Origin: Arthrobacter sp. StoSoilB19
Lineage (GTDB): Bacteria > Actinomycetota > Actinomycetes > Actinomycetales > Micrococcaceae
Direction: 5' to 3'
Length of the DNA: 64,000 nt
Assembly (NCBI RefSeq): GCF_019977275.1
Contig: NZ_AP024650.1
Span: forward strand, 1,860,001 to 1,924,000
Part shown: piece by piece, positions 45,944 through 54,699 of the stretch
Layout: each line of letters starts with the position of its first letter
How positions within the stretch are numbered: the first letter of the stretch is position 1
Position numbers and translations under genes: made by a program
Notes under the pieces: generated by a model
Told to the model about the DNA's origin: nothing
What the model saw: the letters and a program-made list of their open reading frames with translations, nothing else
The model's database searches: none

Positions 45944-46210
45944 GTGGTTGGAACGATGCCAGTGAAATGCAACTGTCCACCTGAGGAGAGTCGCCCGCCG
46001 AAGGTCCTTCCCCGGCATGTCGACGATTGGACCGGTTTGACGGGATCCAGGGTCGAGATTCGGAAAGACGGGCAGGTCGACTGTGCCGGCATTGTTGATG
46101 CCGTCACTTCTGACGGCATGATTCTCTGGCTTCAACCCCCATCCGACCAAAGGCGGCTCTACGAGAAGTCCGCCTCGTACGAAGTCTGGGTGCACGTCGC
46201 ACCTGGGTAA
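45944..46210 (+). CDS. Conserved small protein, paralogue of the one at 7841
   Basis: The 88-residue protein (84 if the second Met is used) has a Cys/Pro-rich start (VKCNCPPEESRPPKV) and then HVDDWTGLTGSRVEIRKDG, AGIVDAVTSDGMILWLQPP and ASYEVWVHVAPG. The same order of DDW, VEIRK-x-G, MLWL/ILWL-x-P and YEVWV is found in the 102-residue protein at 7841-8149. Function unknown, no signal or membrane segment. It stands alone behind the catC hairpin. In both places it adjoins aromatic or ring-fission type genes, which hints at an accessory role. Confidence 0.62.
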   Translation: MVGTMPVKCNCPPEESRPPKVLPRHVDDWTGLTGSRVEIRKDGQVDCAGIVDAVTSDGMILWLQPPSDQRRLYEKSASYEVWVHVAPG

Positions 46211-46546
46211 GGCCCAATCAAGGCACCCCTTATTCCGCGCTAGTTTCCGGAACGGAGCCACGATAGGCCACCTGATTCGAGACGGAAGGGGCATGAACGG
46301 TGAAAAGTGTCATGCGTTCTTCCTGATCATTAACTGTTCGGGCCCTTTATGGAACCGCCAGCTGGCCTATGTCAACCTCGTGGAAGGCCCGAGCAGTTAG
46401 AGCGGTCACTGCCTGCGTCGTCGAGGCACTTGACTAGCGCACCCGCCATCCGACCGCATAGCCACGGCAACGATCCTGCTGGAGGTCGATGTCACCTTCG
46501 AGAAACGAGCCTTCGCCCCTTCTTTCTCATGGGGCCCAAAATGTCT
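46211..46546. other. No gene recognised
   Basis: About 335 bases upstream of the third alcohol dehydrogenase. The IclR-type site follows at 46547. Short frames only. Confidence 0.4.
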
Positions 46547-46570
46547 CTATCTGAAAAGACTTCAACATAG
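46547..46570. promoter_or_regulatory. Proposed IclR operator upstream of third ADH
   Basis: CTAT-C-TGAA-AAGAC-TTCA-ACATAG matches the site at 34714 at 20 of 24 positions, counted by eye, including both CTAT/ATAG flanks. It lies about 110 bases upstream of the dehydrogenase start. Confidence 0.62.
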
Positions 46571-46678
46571 TTGTTGTAAAATCGGCCGGTAAAGCGATAG
46601 TTTGTGATCCCCGGCACCTCAACGCCTCGGCAGCCGTTCTCACACGCGTCCCACAGCATGAACACCATGGAGTCACCT

Positions 46679-47716
46679 ATGTCCAAAACACAACTAGTCA
46701 CCGCTGCGATCTTCACAGGGATGTCCGAAATGGCTCTCGTCCAGAAAGAAGTCAAGTCACCAAGCCTTGGAGAAGTGCTGCTTGATGTTAAAGCGGAGGG
46801 GGTTTGTGGGAGCGACCTGCATTACTACCACATCTCGGCCGACGCCATGGAGTCCCACACCCAACCACGGAAGTACACAACGACGCCGGGACACGAAATT
46901 GCCGGCATAGTCGAGTCCGTCGGCGAGGGAGTCAGCCACCTGAAGCCCGGTGACCGCGTAGCTGTGCAACATTACTCAGGTTGCGGCCATTGCCTGTCTT
47001 GCCGCAAGGGGTGGGACAACCACTGTGTCAACAACACGGTGTATTCCCTCGACCGTGACGGCGGCTACCAGGACAAAGTGATCGTTGAAGCGCGCGATTG
47101 CGTACCCCTTCCCAGCGAGTTGAGCTTCGGAGCAGGTGCCTTTCTTGCCTGTGGTGCTTCAACGGCATACCAAGCGCTGCATCGAGCTGACATCCCGCTC
47201 GGCGGCACTGTCGCTATTATCGGCCTAGGGCCGGTGGGACTTGCTGCCTTGGCGTGGGCAAAAGCATTCGGAGTGCGCGCATTCGGGATCGATCCGGTTT
47301 CTGAGCGTTTGGAATTCGCGACGAGCCTGGGCTTCGAAAGTCACGACTCCCGGGATTTCGACGTCACTTCTATCGCACCCGACGGGGTGGACTCTGTGAT
47401 CGACACTTCAGGCAACATTCATGGCCGTCGTACGGCGTCACGCATTGCGAAGGTCTGGGGCACTGTCGTGCTAGTCGGATTTGGGCCAGGATACGACATC
47501 GATCCCGTCACGGACGTGATTATGCGACAGTCGACAATCAAGGGATCATTCGTTTTCAGCATGCCCGTGATGATGGAGGCTGTCGCGGATGCAGTGAAGC
47601 TGGGACTCGATCTCGATCCAATCCTTACAGTTTGCTGTGGCTTGGAAGATGCTCCGGCTGCCATCGCCGACTTCGCTAACGGCAGCATCGGCAAAACGAC
47701 GATCATTTGGCCTTAG
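46679..47716 (+). CDS. Zinc-dependent alcohol/polyol dehydrogenase (third copy)
   Basis: The 345-residue medium-chain dehydrogenase has catalytic-zinc residues in EGVCGSDLHYYHISAD and YTTTPGHEIAGIVESVG, structural-zinc cysteines in YSGCGHCLSCRKGWDNHC, and a coenzyme motif VAIIGLGPVGLAALAWAKA. ATG at 46679 (MSKTQLVTAAIF) is preceded by GGAG; the upstream in-frame extension is unlikely. It is monocistronic and has a strong IclR-type site. It differs clearly from the other two dehydrogenases here, so each likely oxidises a different position or intermediate. Confidence 0.92.
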   Translation: MSKTQLVTAAIFTGMSEMALVQKEVKSPSLGEVLLDVKAEGVCGSDLHYYHISADAMESHTQPRKYTTTPGHEIAGIVESVGEGVSHLKPGDRVAVQHYSGCGHCLSCRKGWDNHCVNNTVYSLDRDGGYQDKVIVEARDCVPLPSELSFGAGAFLACGASTAYQALHRADIPLGGTVAIIGLGPVGLAALAWAKAFGVRAFGIDPVSERLEFATSLGFESHDSRDFDVTSIAPDGVDSVIDTSGNIHGRRTASRIAKVWGTVVLVGFGPGYDIDPVTDVIMRQSTIKGSFVFSMPVMMEAVADAVKLGLDLDPILTVCCGLEDAPAAIADFANGSIGKTTIIWP

Positions 47717-48023
47717 ATCTGACTCACGACAAAGCTCTCCGCCATTTCATCAAATCACCCTGGCTTTTGAGAGCTCGGTCAAGAATGAATGACACGAACT
47801 GGCAGCCATCTTCAGTTTGACCAAAAGGGTGCTGGTTCTTCTCAGATAGCATCATCAGCCTTGCGTCCTCGCCAAAGCTGCAAAACATTGCGCGTACCAC
47901 CAAGCAGATCGTTTCGAAGTTACCGTCAATCGTCCTCAGGAATCGAGCCGGCTACTAGACCAAGGCTCCCCCGAATAATCCTCGCATTGGAACGAATGCA
48001 AGACCACAGAAGTAAGGTTCACA
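47717..48023. other. No gene recognised
   Basis: About 307 bases between the dehydrogenase and the thioesterase; no repeat or remnant recognised. Confidence 0.4.
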
Positions 48024-48455
48024 ATGGAGTCCTCCGATATAACCTTCCGCACTCGAAAGTGGGTGCGCCCAGAAGACCTGAATGCGAACGGAACCCTGTT
48101 CGGTGGAAGTCTTCTCAAGTGGATTGATGAGGAAGCGGCAATCTATGCCATTCTCCAGCTTGGCAATGGCCGGGCGGTGACCAAGTACATCTCGGAGATC
48201 AACTTTGTCAGCTCCGCCGTGCAAGGGGACCTCATCGAGATGGGTCTAGCGGCAACCAAATTTGGCCGGACTTCACTGACCATGCGAGCGGAAGTCCGCA
48301 ACATGATCACCCGGCGAAGCATCCTCACCATCGAAGAGATCGTGTTTGTAAACCTGGACGTCGAGGGCAAGCCTGAGCCTCACGGCTATGCAGAAATCAC
48401 ATACGACAGGGACAGGATCCCCGCTCACCACCTCGCAGGATGGCAACCCGATTAG
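48024..48455 (+). CDS. Acyl-CoA thioesterase (hotdog fold, YciA/BACH-like)
   Basis: The 143-residue single hotdog domain hydrolyses acyl-CoA to the free acid and CoA. FRTRKWVRPEDLNANGTLFG provides the conserved Asn/Gly segment, LLKWIDEEAAIYAILQLGNG carries the catalytic-type Asp on the central helix, and EEIVFVNLDVEGKPEPHGY closes the fold. The length is that of a single-domain member. It stands between the third ADH and the GntP permease on the same strand but with large gaps. Its acyl-CoA substrate may come from the E1/E2 reactions. Confidence 0.88.
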   Translation: MESSDITFRTRKWVRPEDLNANGTLFGGSLLKWIDEEAAIYAILQLGNGRAVTKYISEINFVSSAVQGDLIEMGLAATKFGRTSLTMRAEVRNMITRRSILTIEEIVFVNLDVEGKPEPHGYAEITYDRDRIPAHHLAGWQPD

Positions 48456-48629
48456 AAGGTAGCTGCGCAGAGTTACCACGCTAACCCTAGGCGCCCCAGG
48501 GAACCTAGGCTCTCAGCGGACTCTCATTGAAGTCCCTTATTTCTACGTCCCAACCCGGCAGCACCCGCAAATTTCCGATGACCCGCTCAAAGTTGAGCTG
48601 AACGCTCATCCATATACAGGAGGTAAATC

Positions 48630-50135
48630 TTGTTTCCACTAATAGTCGCCACGGCTGGCGGATCAGCTGACGTCCCGCCGGCAAGTGGTCCGGCGCAATT
48701 GATCACGGTCGCCCTTATCGCAGTCGCGCTTATTATCGCCCTCATCTCGTGGCTCAAAGTACATCCTTTTCTTGCCCTGACTGGCACAGCCATCTGCGCC
48801 GGCATCGCCGCTGGCATGGCACCGGGAAAGTCAGTCGATAGCTTCACAAATGGTTTCGGGGCCACTATGGCGGGCGTCGGCGTTCTCATCGCTATAGGCG
48901 CTATTTTTGGTAAGCTCCTGGCCGATTCTGGCGGTGCGGACGCGATCGTTGACGCTCTCTTGCATCGAGCAGGGCTTCAGTCGCTGCCTTGGATTATGGC
49001 GGTAATTGGCGCCGTAGTGGGCCTACCGATGTTTTTTGAAGTCGGTCTGGTCCTTCTCATGCCGATCATTCTTCTGGTGGCACGCCGCAGCCGCGTGCAT
49101 CTGCTAAAGGTTGCTCTGCCGGCGATAGCAGGCCTCTCGGCGATGCATGGGCTTGTCCCTCCGCATCCTGGTCCGCTTGTGGCCATCTCCACGCTCAACG
49201 CCAACATCGGCCTGAGTCTAGCCATCGGGGCAGCATTGGCGGTGCCCCTCGTGGTGCTCGCCGGCCCCGTGCTCAGCTTTGCTGCCGCACGATGGATGCC
49301 GCACGTTCGAGTTCCCGAAATGTTCACAGGAGAAGGCCGTGGCGGCGTTCTCCAAACGAACAATAATGATGACTCATCCAGGCCTCCCGCTGGTCCCCAC
49401 GGTGGCCATTCTGTGGGCTTGGAACTGAAGGAGCAGACACAGCTCTCAACGGCCGTTGTCCGAAAGCGGCCGTCCGCGCTCGTGACAACAATAGGAATTC
49501 TGCTCCCCATCGTTTGCATGCTTGTTCGCGCCGTGAACGAATCGTTGAATCCAAATCCCACTGATTCGTTCTCAACTTTGATTCATTTCATAGGAACTCC
49601 GACTATTGCTCTGGGTTTGGCTTTGATCTACGCAATGATTTTCTTCGTCCGCGCGAGCAACATGCGGCAAAGTGACGTAGGAAGGTCCGCAAGCGACGCG
49701 CTGCTTTCTGTAGCCGGAATCTTACTCATTGTCGGTGCCGGTGGCGGCCTAAAGCAGATCCTCATTGATGCCGGAATTGGAAGTCTGTTGGCGAAGGCTG
49801 CCTTGGGCAGCGGCATCTCCATCGTATTGCTCTCATGGTTGGTCGCAGCTCTGGTCCGCGTTGCCACAGGGTCAGCAACCGTCGCAACGGTAACCGCCTC
49901 CGGAATTTTGGCTCCTTTGGCTGTCGGCCTTTCATCACCGGAACTATCCCTCTTGGTCATTGCAATCGGTGCTGGCTCACTCTTCTTGTCCCATGTGAAC
50001 GATCCTGGTTTTTGGATGGTGAAGGAGTTTTTAGGTCTCACGGTCAGCCAGACATTCAAGACGTGGACTCTCATGGTAACCCTGCTCTCTTTAGCGGGCC
50101 TTGCCGGAGCATTGCTCATCGAAGCATTTATTTAG
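48630..50135 (+). CDS. GntP family permease (gluconate/sugar acid:H+ symporter)
   Basis: The 501-residue membrane protein has about 14 hydrophobic segments. Family segments are VGLPMFFEVGLVLLMPIILL, MHGLVPPHPGPLVAIS, VRVATGSATVATVTASGI and LSHVNDPGFWMVKEFLGL. Members import gluconate or related hexonates or glycerate with protons. The start is TTG at 48630, supported by a strong AGGAGGT (48618-48624) five bases upstream, and no better start exists nearby. Its presence supports the view that module D processes a sugar acid. The N terminus is slightly extended relative to the first helix. Confidence 0.92.
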   Translation: MFPLIVATAGGSADVPPASGPAQLITVALIAVALIIALISWLKVHPFLALTGTAICAGIAAGMAPGKSVDSFTNGFGATMAGVGVLIAIGAIFGKLLADSGGADAIVDALLHRAGLQSLPWIMAVIGAVVGLPMFFEVGLVLLMPIILLVARRSRVHLLKVALPAIAGLSAMHGLVPPHPGPLVAISTLNANIGLSLAIGAALAVPLVVLAGPVLSFAAARWMPHVRVPEMFTGEGRGGVLQTNNNDDSSRPPAGPHGGHSVGLELKEQTQLSTAVVRKRPSALVTTIGILLPIVCMLVRAVNESLNPNPTDSFSTLIHFIGTPTIALGLALIYAMIFFVRASNMRQSDVGRSASDALLSVAGILLIVGAGGGLKQILIDAGIGSLLAKAALGSGISIVLLSWLVAALVRVATGSATVATVTASGILAPLAVGLSSPELSLLVIAIGAGSLFLSHVNDPGFWMVKEFLGLTVSQTFKTWTLMVTLLSLAGLAGALLIEAFI

Positions 50136-50191
50136 AGTTAGCAGCTTTCGCACTCCCTTAGTAGTTGTGAGCAACGAGAAGACAAGAAGTC

Positions 50192-51775
50192 GTGGCATTT
50201 GAAGGGTTGGGCAATATGACGTGCCAGACGGCGCATTCGGATCCGGTCATCCTTGAGATGCGGTCCATTACCAAGGAGTTCCCGGGCGTTAAAGCCTTGT
50301 CGAACGTCAACCTGCGGGTGAAGGCGGGCGAGATCCACGCCATCTGCGGCGAGAACGGCGCCGGGAAGTCCACCCTCATGAAGGTCCTCTCTGGGGTGTA
50401 CCCGTACGGAAGCTACGACGGCGACATCGTCTACCAGGGGCAGGTTCAGCACTTCCGGGACATCAGGGCCAGCGAACACGCCGGCATCGTGATCATCCAC
50501 CAGGAACTGGCACTGATCCCTGAGCTGTCCATCATGGAAAACATCTTCCTGGGCAACGAACCCACCAAACGGGGCGTCATCGACTGGGCGGAGGCGCGCC
50601 TGCGGTCGCTGGACCTCCTGGCCCGCGTGGGCCTGCGCGATGACCCCGACACCCCGATCAAGGAGATCGGCGTCGGCAAGCAGCAGCTTGTTGAAATCGC
50701 CAAGGCCCTGAACAAGTCCGTCAAGATCCTCATCCTGGACGAGCCCACGGCTGCGCTGAACGAATCCGACTCACAGCACCTGCTGGACCTGATGCTGGGC
50801 CTGAAGGCCAAGGGCATCACGTCGATCATCATTTCCCACAAGCTCAACGAGATTGAGCAGATCGCCGACTCCATCACCATCATCCGCGACGGAAAATCCA
50901 TCGAAACCCTTGACGTGAAGGCCGACGGCGTGGACGAGGACCGCATTATCAAGGGCATGGTGGGGCGGACCCTCGAGTCCAGGTTCCCGGACCACACCCC
51001 CAAAATCGGGGAAGTGTTCTTCGAGGTCAAGAGCTGGACGGTGGGCCACCCCAACGTCCAGGACCGCCTGGTCTGCAAGAACTCCAGCTTCTTCGTTCGC
51101 CGCGGGGAAATCGTAGGGTTCGCCGGGCTTATGGGCGCCGGCCGGACCGAACTGGCCCGTTCCGTCTTCGGCCGCTCCTACGGCCGCTTCATTGACGGCC
51201 ACATCTACAAAGACGGCAAGGAAGTGGTCCTCAAGAACGTCCGCCAGGCCATCGACGCCGGGCTGGGATACGTCACCGAGGACCGGAAGACCCTGGGCCT
51301 GAACCTTCTCGACGACATCAAGACCACAACCGTGTCAGCGAATCTCGAGAAGATCAGCCTCAACTCGGTGGTGGATCCGAACCAGGAGTTCACCGTGGCT
51401 GAGCAGTACCGCAAGTCGCTGCGGACCAAGACGCCTTCCGTGGAGGAGGGCGTGGCCAAGCTGTCCGGCGGTAACCAGCAGAAGGTGGTGCTGGCCAAGT
51501 GGATGTTTACCGACCCGGACTTGCTGATCCTCGATGAACCCACGCGCGGCATTGACGTCGGTGCCAAGTACGAGATCTACGGGATCATCCACCAACTGGC
51601 GAACCAGGGCAAGGGAGTCATTGTCATTTCCTCGGAGCTGCCTGAGCTGCTGGGCTTGTCGGACCGCATCTACACGATCTTCGAAGGCGCCGTCACTGGT
51701 GTCCTGAACAAAGACGAGGCCACCCAGGAAAGCCTGATGAAGCTGATGACCTCCGCCACCCGAAAAGCCGCCTGA
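50192..51775 (+). CDS. mmsA: Multiple-sugar ABC transporter ATP-binding protein (XylG/MmsA type, two ATPase domains)
   Basis: The 527-residue cytoplasmic ATPase has two fused nucleotide-binding domains. Domain 1 contains Walker [17 protein letters not shown], signature-type [13 protein letters not shown] and Walker [12 protein letters not shown]. Domain 2 has a degenerate Walker A region ([16 protein letters not shown]), signature [14 protein letters not shown] and [14 protein letters not shown]. This is the CUT2 pattern of xylose, ribose and ChvE-GguAB systems. The start is uncertain: GTG 50192, or ATG 50216, which would still precede [14 protein letters not shown]. Codon use is clearly GC-richer than the 26-50 kb region. 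It leads the permease and the binding protein. Confidence 0.93.
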   Translation: MAFEGLGNMTCQTAHSDPVILEMRSITKEFPGVKALSNVNLRVKAGEIHAICGENGAGKSTLMKVLSGVYPYGSYDGDIVYQGQVQHFRDIRASEHAGIVIIHQELALIPELSIMENIFLGNEPTKRGVIDWAEARLRSLDLLARVGLRDDPDTPIKEIGVGKQQLVEIAKALNKSVKILILDEPTAALNESDSQHLLDLMLGLKAKGITSIIISHKLNEIEQIADSITIIRDGKSIETLDVKADGVDEDRIIKGMVGRTLESRFPDHTPKIGEVFFEVKSWTVGHPNVQDRLVCKNSSFFVRRGEIVGFAGLMGAGRTELARSVFGRSYGRFIDGHIYKDGKEVVLKNVRQAIDAGLGYVTEDRKTLGLNLLDDIKTTTVSANLEKISLNSVVDPNQEFTVAEQYRKSLRTKTPSVEEGVAKLSGGNQQKVVLAKWMFTDPDLLILDEPTRGIDVGAKYEIYGIIHQLANQGKGVIVISSELPELLGLSDRIYTIFEGAVTGVLNKDEATQESLMKLMTSATRKAA

Positions 51776-51819
51776 CCCTCTGGCCCTTCCAGAACCTTCC
51801 GGACACAAGGACTGACACC

Positions 51820-53103
51820 ATGAACGCCCTCAAAAAGCTGTTTGGCGGCAACACCCGCCAATTCGGCATGATCTTTGCCCTCGTGGCCCTGATCATTTTC
51901 TTCCAGTTCGCCACTGAAGGCCGGACGCTGACGCCCGGCAACGTCATCAACCTCTTCAACGGCAACTCCTACATCCTGATCCTGGCCATCGGCATGGTGC
52001 TGGTGATCATCGCCGGCCACATCGACCTTTCCGTCGGCTCGGTTGCGGCGTTCGTGGGTGTCACCGTTGCCCTGGCCATCCGCGACTGGGGCATCCCCTG
52101 GTGGGCGGGCGTGCTGCTCGGTCTCGTACTCGGCGCCGCCATCGGTGCCTGGCAAGGCTGGTGGAGCGCCTATGTGGGGATCCCTGCCTTCATTGTCACG
52201 CTGGCCGGCATGCTCCTGTTCCGCGGCTTCAACCAGTTCGTCGGCAAGTCCAACACCATCCCCGTCCCCAACGACTTCCAGTACCTCGGCTCCGGCTACC
52301 TGCCGGAAGTCGGGCCCAACACCGGGTTCAACAACCTCACCCTGCTCCTCGGCATCGCCGCCGCGGCGTTCGTGGTCTGGGGAGAACTGCGCTTCAGGGC
52401 ACGCGCCAAGGCCTTGGGCGCCGAGGTCCCCGAAATGTGGGTCACGGCCCTGAAGCTGGTCCTGGTCTGCGGCGCCATCCTCTACGCCACATACCTGTTC
52501 GCCACCGGCCGGCCCGGGACCTCGTTCCCCATCCCCGGCCTCATCCTGGCTGTCCTGGTACTCCTCTACGGCTTCATCTCCTCCCGCACCATCCTGGGCC
52601 GGCACGTCTACGCGGTCGGTGGCAACCGGCACGCGGCCGAACTCTCCGGCGTCCAGTCCAAGAAGGTCAACTTCCTGGTCATGATGAACATGTCCATCCT
52701 GGCCGGCCTGGCCGGCATGATCTTCGTGGGCCGCTCCACCGCGTCCGGCCCGTTCGACGGCGTCGGCTGGGAACTGGACGCCATCGCCGCAGTCTTCATC
52801 GGTGGCGCGGCCGTCACCGGCGGTGTAGGCACCGTGGTCGGCTCCATCATCGGTGGCCTGGTCATGGCCGTGCTCAACAACGGGCTCCAGCTCCTGGGCG
52901 TCGGCGCCGACCTCACCCAGATCATCAAGGGCCTCGTCCTGCTCATCGCCGTCGCCTTCGACGTCTACAACAAGAGCCAGGGCAAGAAGTCGATCATCGG
53001 CCTCCTGACCCGGAACATGAACCGCAACACCGCCGGCCCCAGCGGCCCCATCCAGCCCGACGAAACAACCTCCACCAAGGAAGCAATCGCCAGGGAAGCC
53101 TGA
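51820..53103 (+). CDS. mmsB: Multiple-sugar ABC transporter permease (MmsB/XylH type)
   Basis: The 427-residue membrane protein has about ten hydrophobic segments, starting FALVALIIFFQFATEG. Typical CUT2 features are NSYILILAIGMVLVIIAGHI followed by DLSVGSVAAFVG, the RTILGRHVYAVGGN loop with HAAELSGVQ, and GGAAVTGGVGTVVGSIIGG. The C-terminal hydrophilic extension (NTAGPSGPIQPDETTS) is typical of actinobacterial members. It follows mmsA by 44 bases and precedes the binding protein by 48. It forms the pore for a pentose or hexose. Confidence 0.93.
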   Translation: MNALKKLFGGNTRQFGMIFALVALIIFFQFATEGRTLTPGNVINLFNGNSYILILAIGMVLVIIAGHIDLSVGSVAAFVGVTVALAIRDWGIPWWAGVLLGLVLGAAIGAWQGWWSAYVGIPAFIVTLAGMLLFRGFNQFVGKSNTIPVPNDFQYLGSGYLPEVGPNTGFNNLTLLLGIAAAAFVVWGELRFRARAKALGAEVPEMWVTALKLVLVCGAILYATYLFATGRPGTSFPIPGLILAVLVLLYGFISSRTILGRHVYAVGGNRHAAELSGVQSKKVNFLVMMNMSILAGLAGMIFVGRSTASGPFDGVGWELDAIAAVFIGGAAVTGGVGTVVGSIIGGLVMAVLNNGLQLLGVGADLTQIIKGLVLLIAVAFDVYNKSQGKKSIIGLLTRNMNRNTAGPSGPIQPDETTSTKEAIAREA

Positions 53104-53151
53104 GCTTGCAGCCTGAATACCGTTCCATCACACAAAGAAAGAGAACCAACA

Positions 53152-54246
53152 ATGCGAATGATTGGCAAAGCAGGAAAGGCCGCAGCGGTAGCTGCCATCG
53201 CAGCACTGGCGCTGACAGGCTGCGGCCGTGCCGAGACGGGAACTTCCAGTGGGGCAACCGCCGAATCCATTCCCAAAGATTCAGTGATCGGAGTCGCGCT
53301 CCCTCAGAAAGCAAGTGAGGTCTTCGTTCGGGCAGAGGGCCTATTCCGAAAGGGGCTCACGGATGCGGGATTCAAGCCGGATATTCAGTTCGCCAACGGC
53401 GGTGCATCGGAGCAGCAGAACCAGATCAGTGCCATGGTCACCAAAGGCGCCAAAGTCATCATCGTCGCGGCAAACGACGGCTCGCAGCTTGGCACGCAGC
53501 TCAAGCAGGCCAAAGACGCTGGCGTTACAATCATCGCGTACGAACGACTGCTGCTGAACACCGATAACGTGGACTACTACGCGGCCTACGACAACTTCAA
53601 GGTCGGCGTCCTCCAGGGCCAGGCCCTACTGGAGGGCCTCAAGGCCAAGAAGCCTTCCGGACCGTACAACATCGAACTGTTCGCCGGATCCCCGGATGAC
53701 GCCAACTCCAAGGTCTTCTTCGATGGCGCCATGAGTGTCCTGAAGCCGAAGATCGACGACGGCACCCTGAAGGTTGAGTCCGGCCAGACCAGCTTCGAGC
53801 AGGCCGTAACCCAGGGCTGGAAGGGTGAAAACGCACAGAACCGAATGGACACCCTGCTCAGCGGCAGCTATGCCAGCGCATCTTTGGACGGCGTTCTGGC
53901 CCCCAACGACAATCTCGCTCGGGCAATCCTGACCTCGATCAAGGCCGCCGGCAAACCTACCCCTGTCGTCACTGGGCAGGACTCCGAGGCGGAGTCGGTC
54001 AAGTCCATCATGTCCGGCGAGCAGTACTCCACCATCAACAAGGACACGAGCAAACTGGTTGAGCGCGCGATCACGATGGTCAAGGACCTGCAGGCCGGCA
54101 AGAAGCCCGAAATTAACGACGACAAGTCATACAACAACGGAGTGAAAACTGTCCCTGCATACCTGCTGGACCCGGTCCTCGTGACAGCCGCAAACGTCAA
54201 GACTGCCTACGAGGGCGATCCAGTATTGGGGCCGCTCACCAAGTAA
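53152..54246 (+). CDS. Sugar-binding lipoprotein of the mmsAB ABC transporter (ChvE/XylF-like)
   Basis: The 364-residue protein has a signal sequence AAAVAAIAALALTGC with lipobox LTGC, then VIGVALPQKASEVFVRAEGL and the periplasmic-binding-protein fold: AKVIIVAANDGSQLG, TIIAYERLLLNTDNVDYYAA and VVTGQDSEAESVKSIMSGEQ. This is the XylF/ChvE type rather than RbsB. The gene is last in the operon, downstream of ATPase and permease, whereas actinobacterial chvE-gguAB operons usually put it first. Codon use is less GC-biased than in mmsA and mmsB. A long hairpin follows at 54441. Confidence 0.93.
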   Translation: MRMIGKAGKAAAVAAIAALALTGCGRAETGTSSGATAESIPKDSVIGVALPQKASEVFVRAEGLFRKGLTDAGFKPDIQFANGGASEQQNQISAMVTKGAKVIIVAANDGSQLGTQLKQAKDAGVTIIAYERLLLNTDNVDYYAAYDNFKVGVLQGQALLEGLKAKKPSGPYNIELFAGSPDDANSKVFFDGAMSVLKPKIDDGTLKVESGQTSFEQAVTQGWKGENAQNRMDTLLSGSYASASLDGVLAPNDNLARAILTSIKAAGKPTPVVTGQDSEAESVKSIMSGEQYSTINKDTSKLVERAITMVKDLQAGKKPEINDDKSYNNGVKTVPAYLLDPVLVTAANVKTAYEGDPVLGPLTK

Positions 54247-54699
54247 CGTGCTCCTGGAGTGGCTGAGCTGTGGGGTCTGGCCGGCCACAATTGACTCATA
54301 CATTGAACTGCTCCCCGTGTAGCTCTTGATCTTAAGGACGCCAACAGGGGGGCAGTTCCATCTCGGAAAGCCATTCGACAACGAAGGCGACCGACACCGA
54401 AACCAAAAACTCCACGGGGCGCCGCAGGCATCATCGCCCATCTCGGCATAACCCCAAACAGCTCGCTGTTTGGGGTTATGCCGAGAGCCGCGACCAAGCA
54501 TCTGTGCTCGCCACCCGTCACCAGTCGGGAGTTCTCGCAAGTACTTCTACTCGTCCCACTCGAACGCCGATAATTGATCTTCCGTCAACCTGATCTGCTC
54601 GGTTGTTGGATGTCGAGCCGTGGCTCGCGTCTTGGCCGGAGGTAGGGAATCTCCACTGTCACGGTGAGCACATTGTTTTCGTTTTTGCGCGGACAAGTC
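54247..54699. other. Gap containing a long inverted repeat
   Basis: About 450 bases between convergent genes. It contains the 22-bp perfect inverted repeat at 54441-54486. No gene was recognised. Confidence 0.45.
54441..54486. repeat. 22-bp perfect inverted repeat
   Basis: Arms TCTCGGCATAACCCC-AAACAGC and their exact complement are separated by only TC, giving a 46-base near-perfect palindrome. It lies about 195 bases after the binding-protein stop and is not followed by a T-run. It may be a transcription terminator shared by the convergent DUF4192 gene or a mobile-repeat element. Confidence 0.75.

Noticed and set aside
51670..52632. 320-codon antisense frame opposite mmsB
   Set aside because: Low-complexity acidic/Gly mirror frame; mmsB has strong family motifs.
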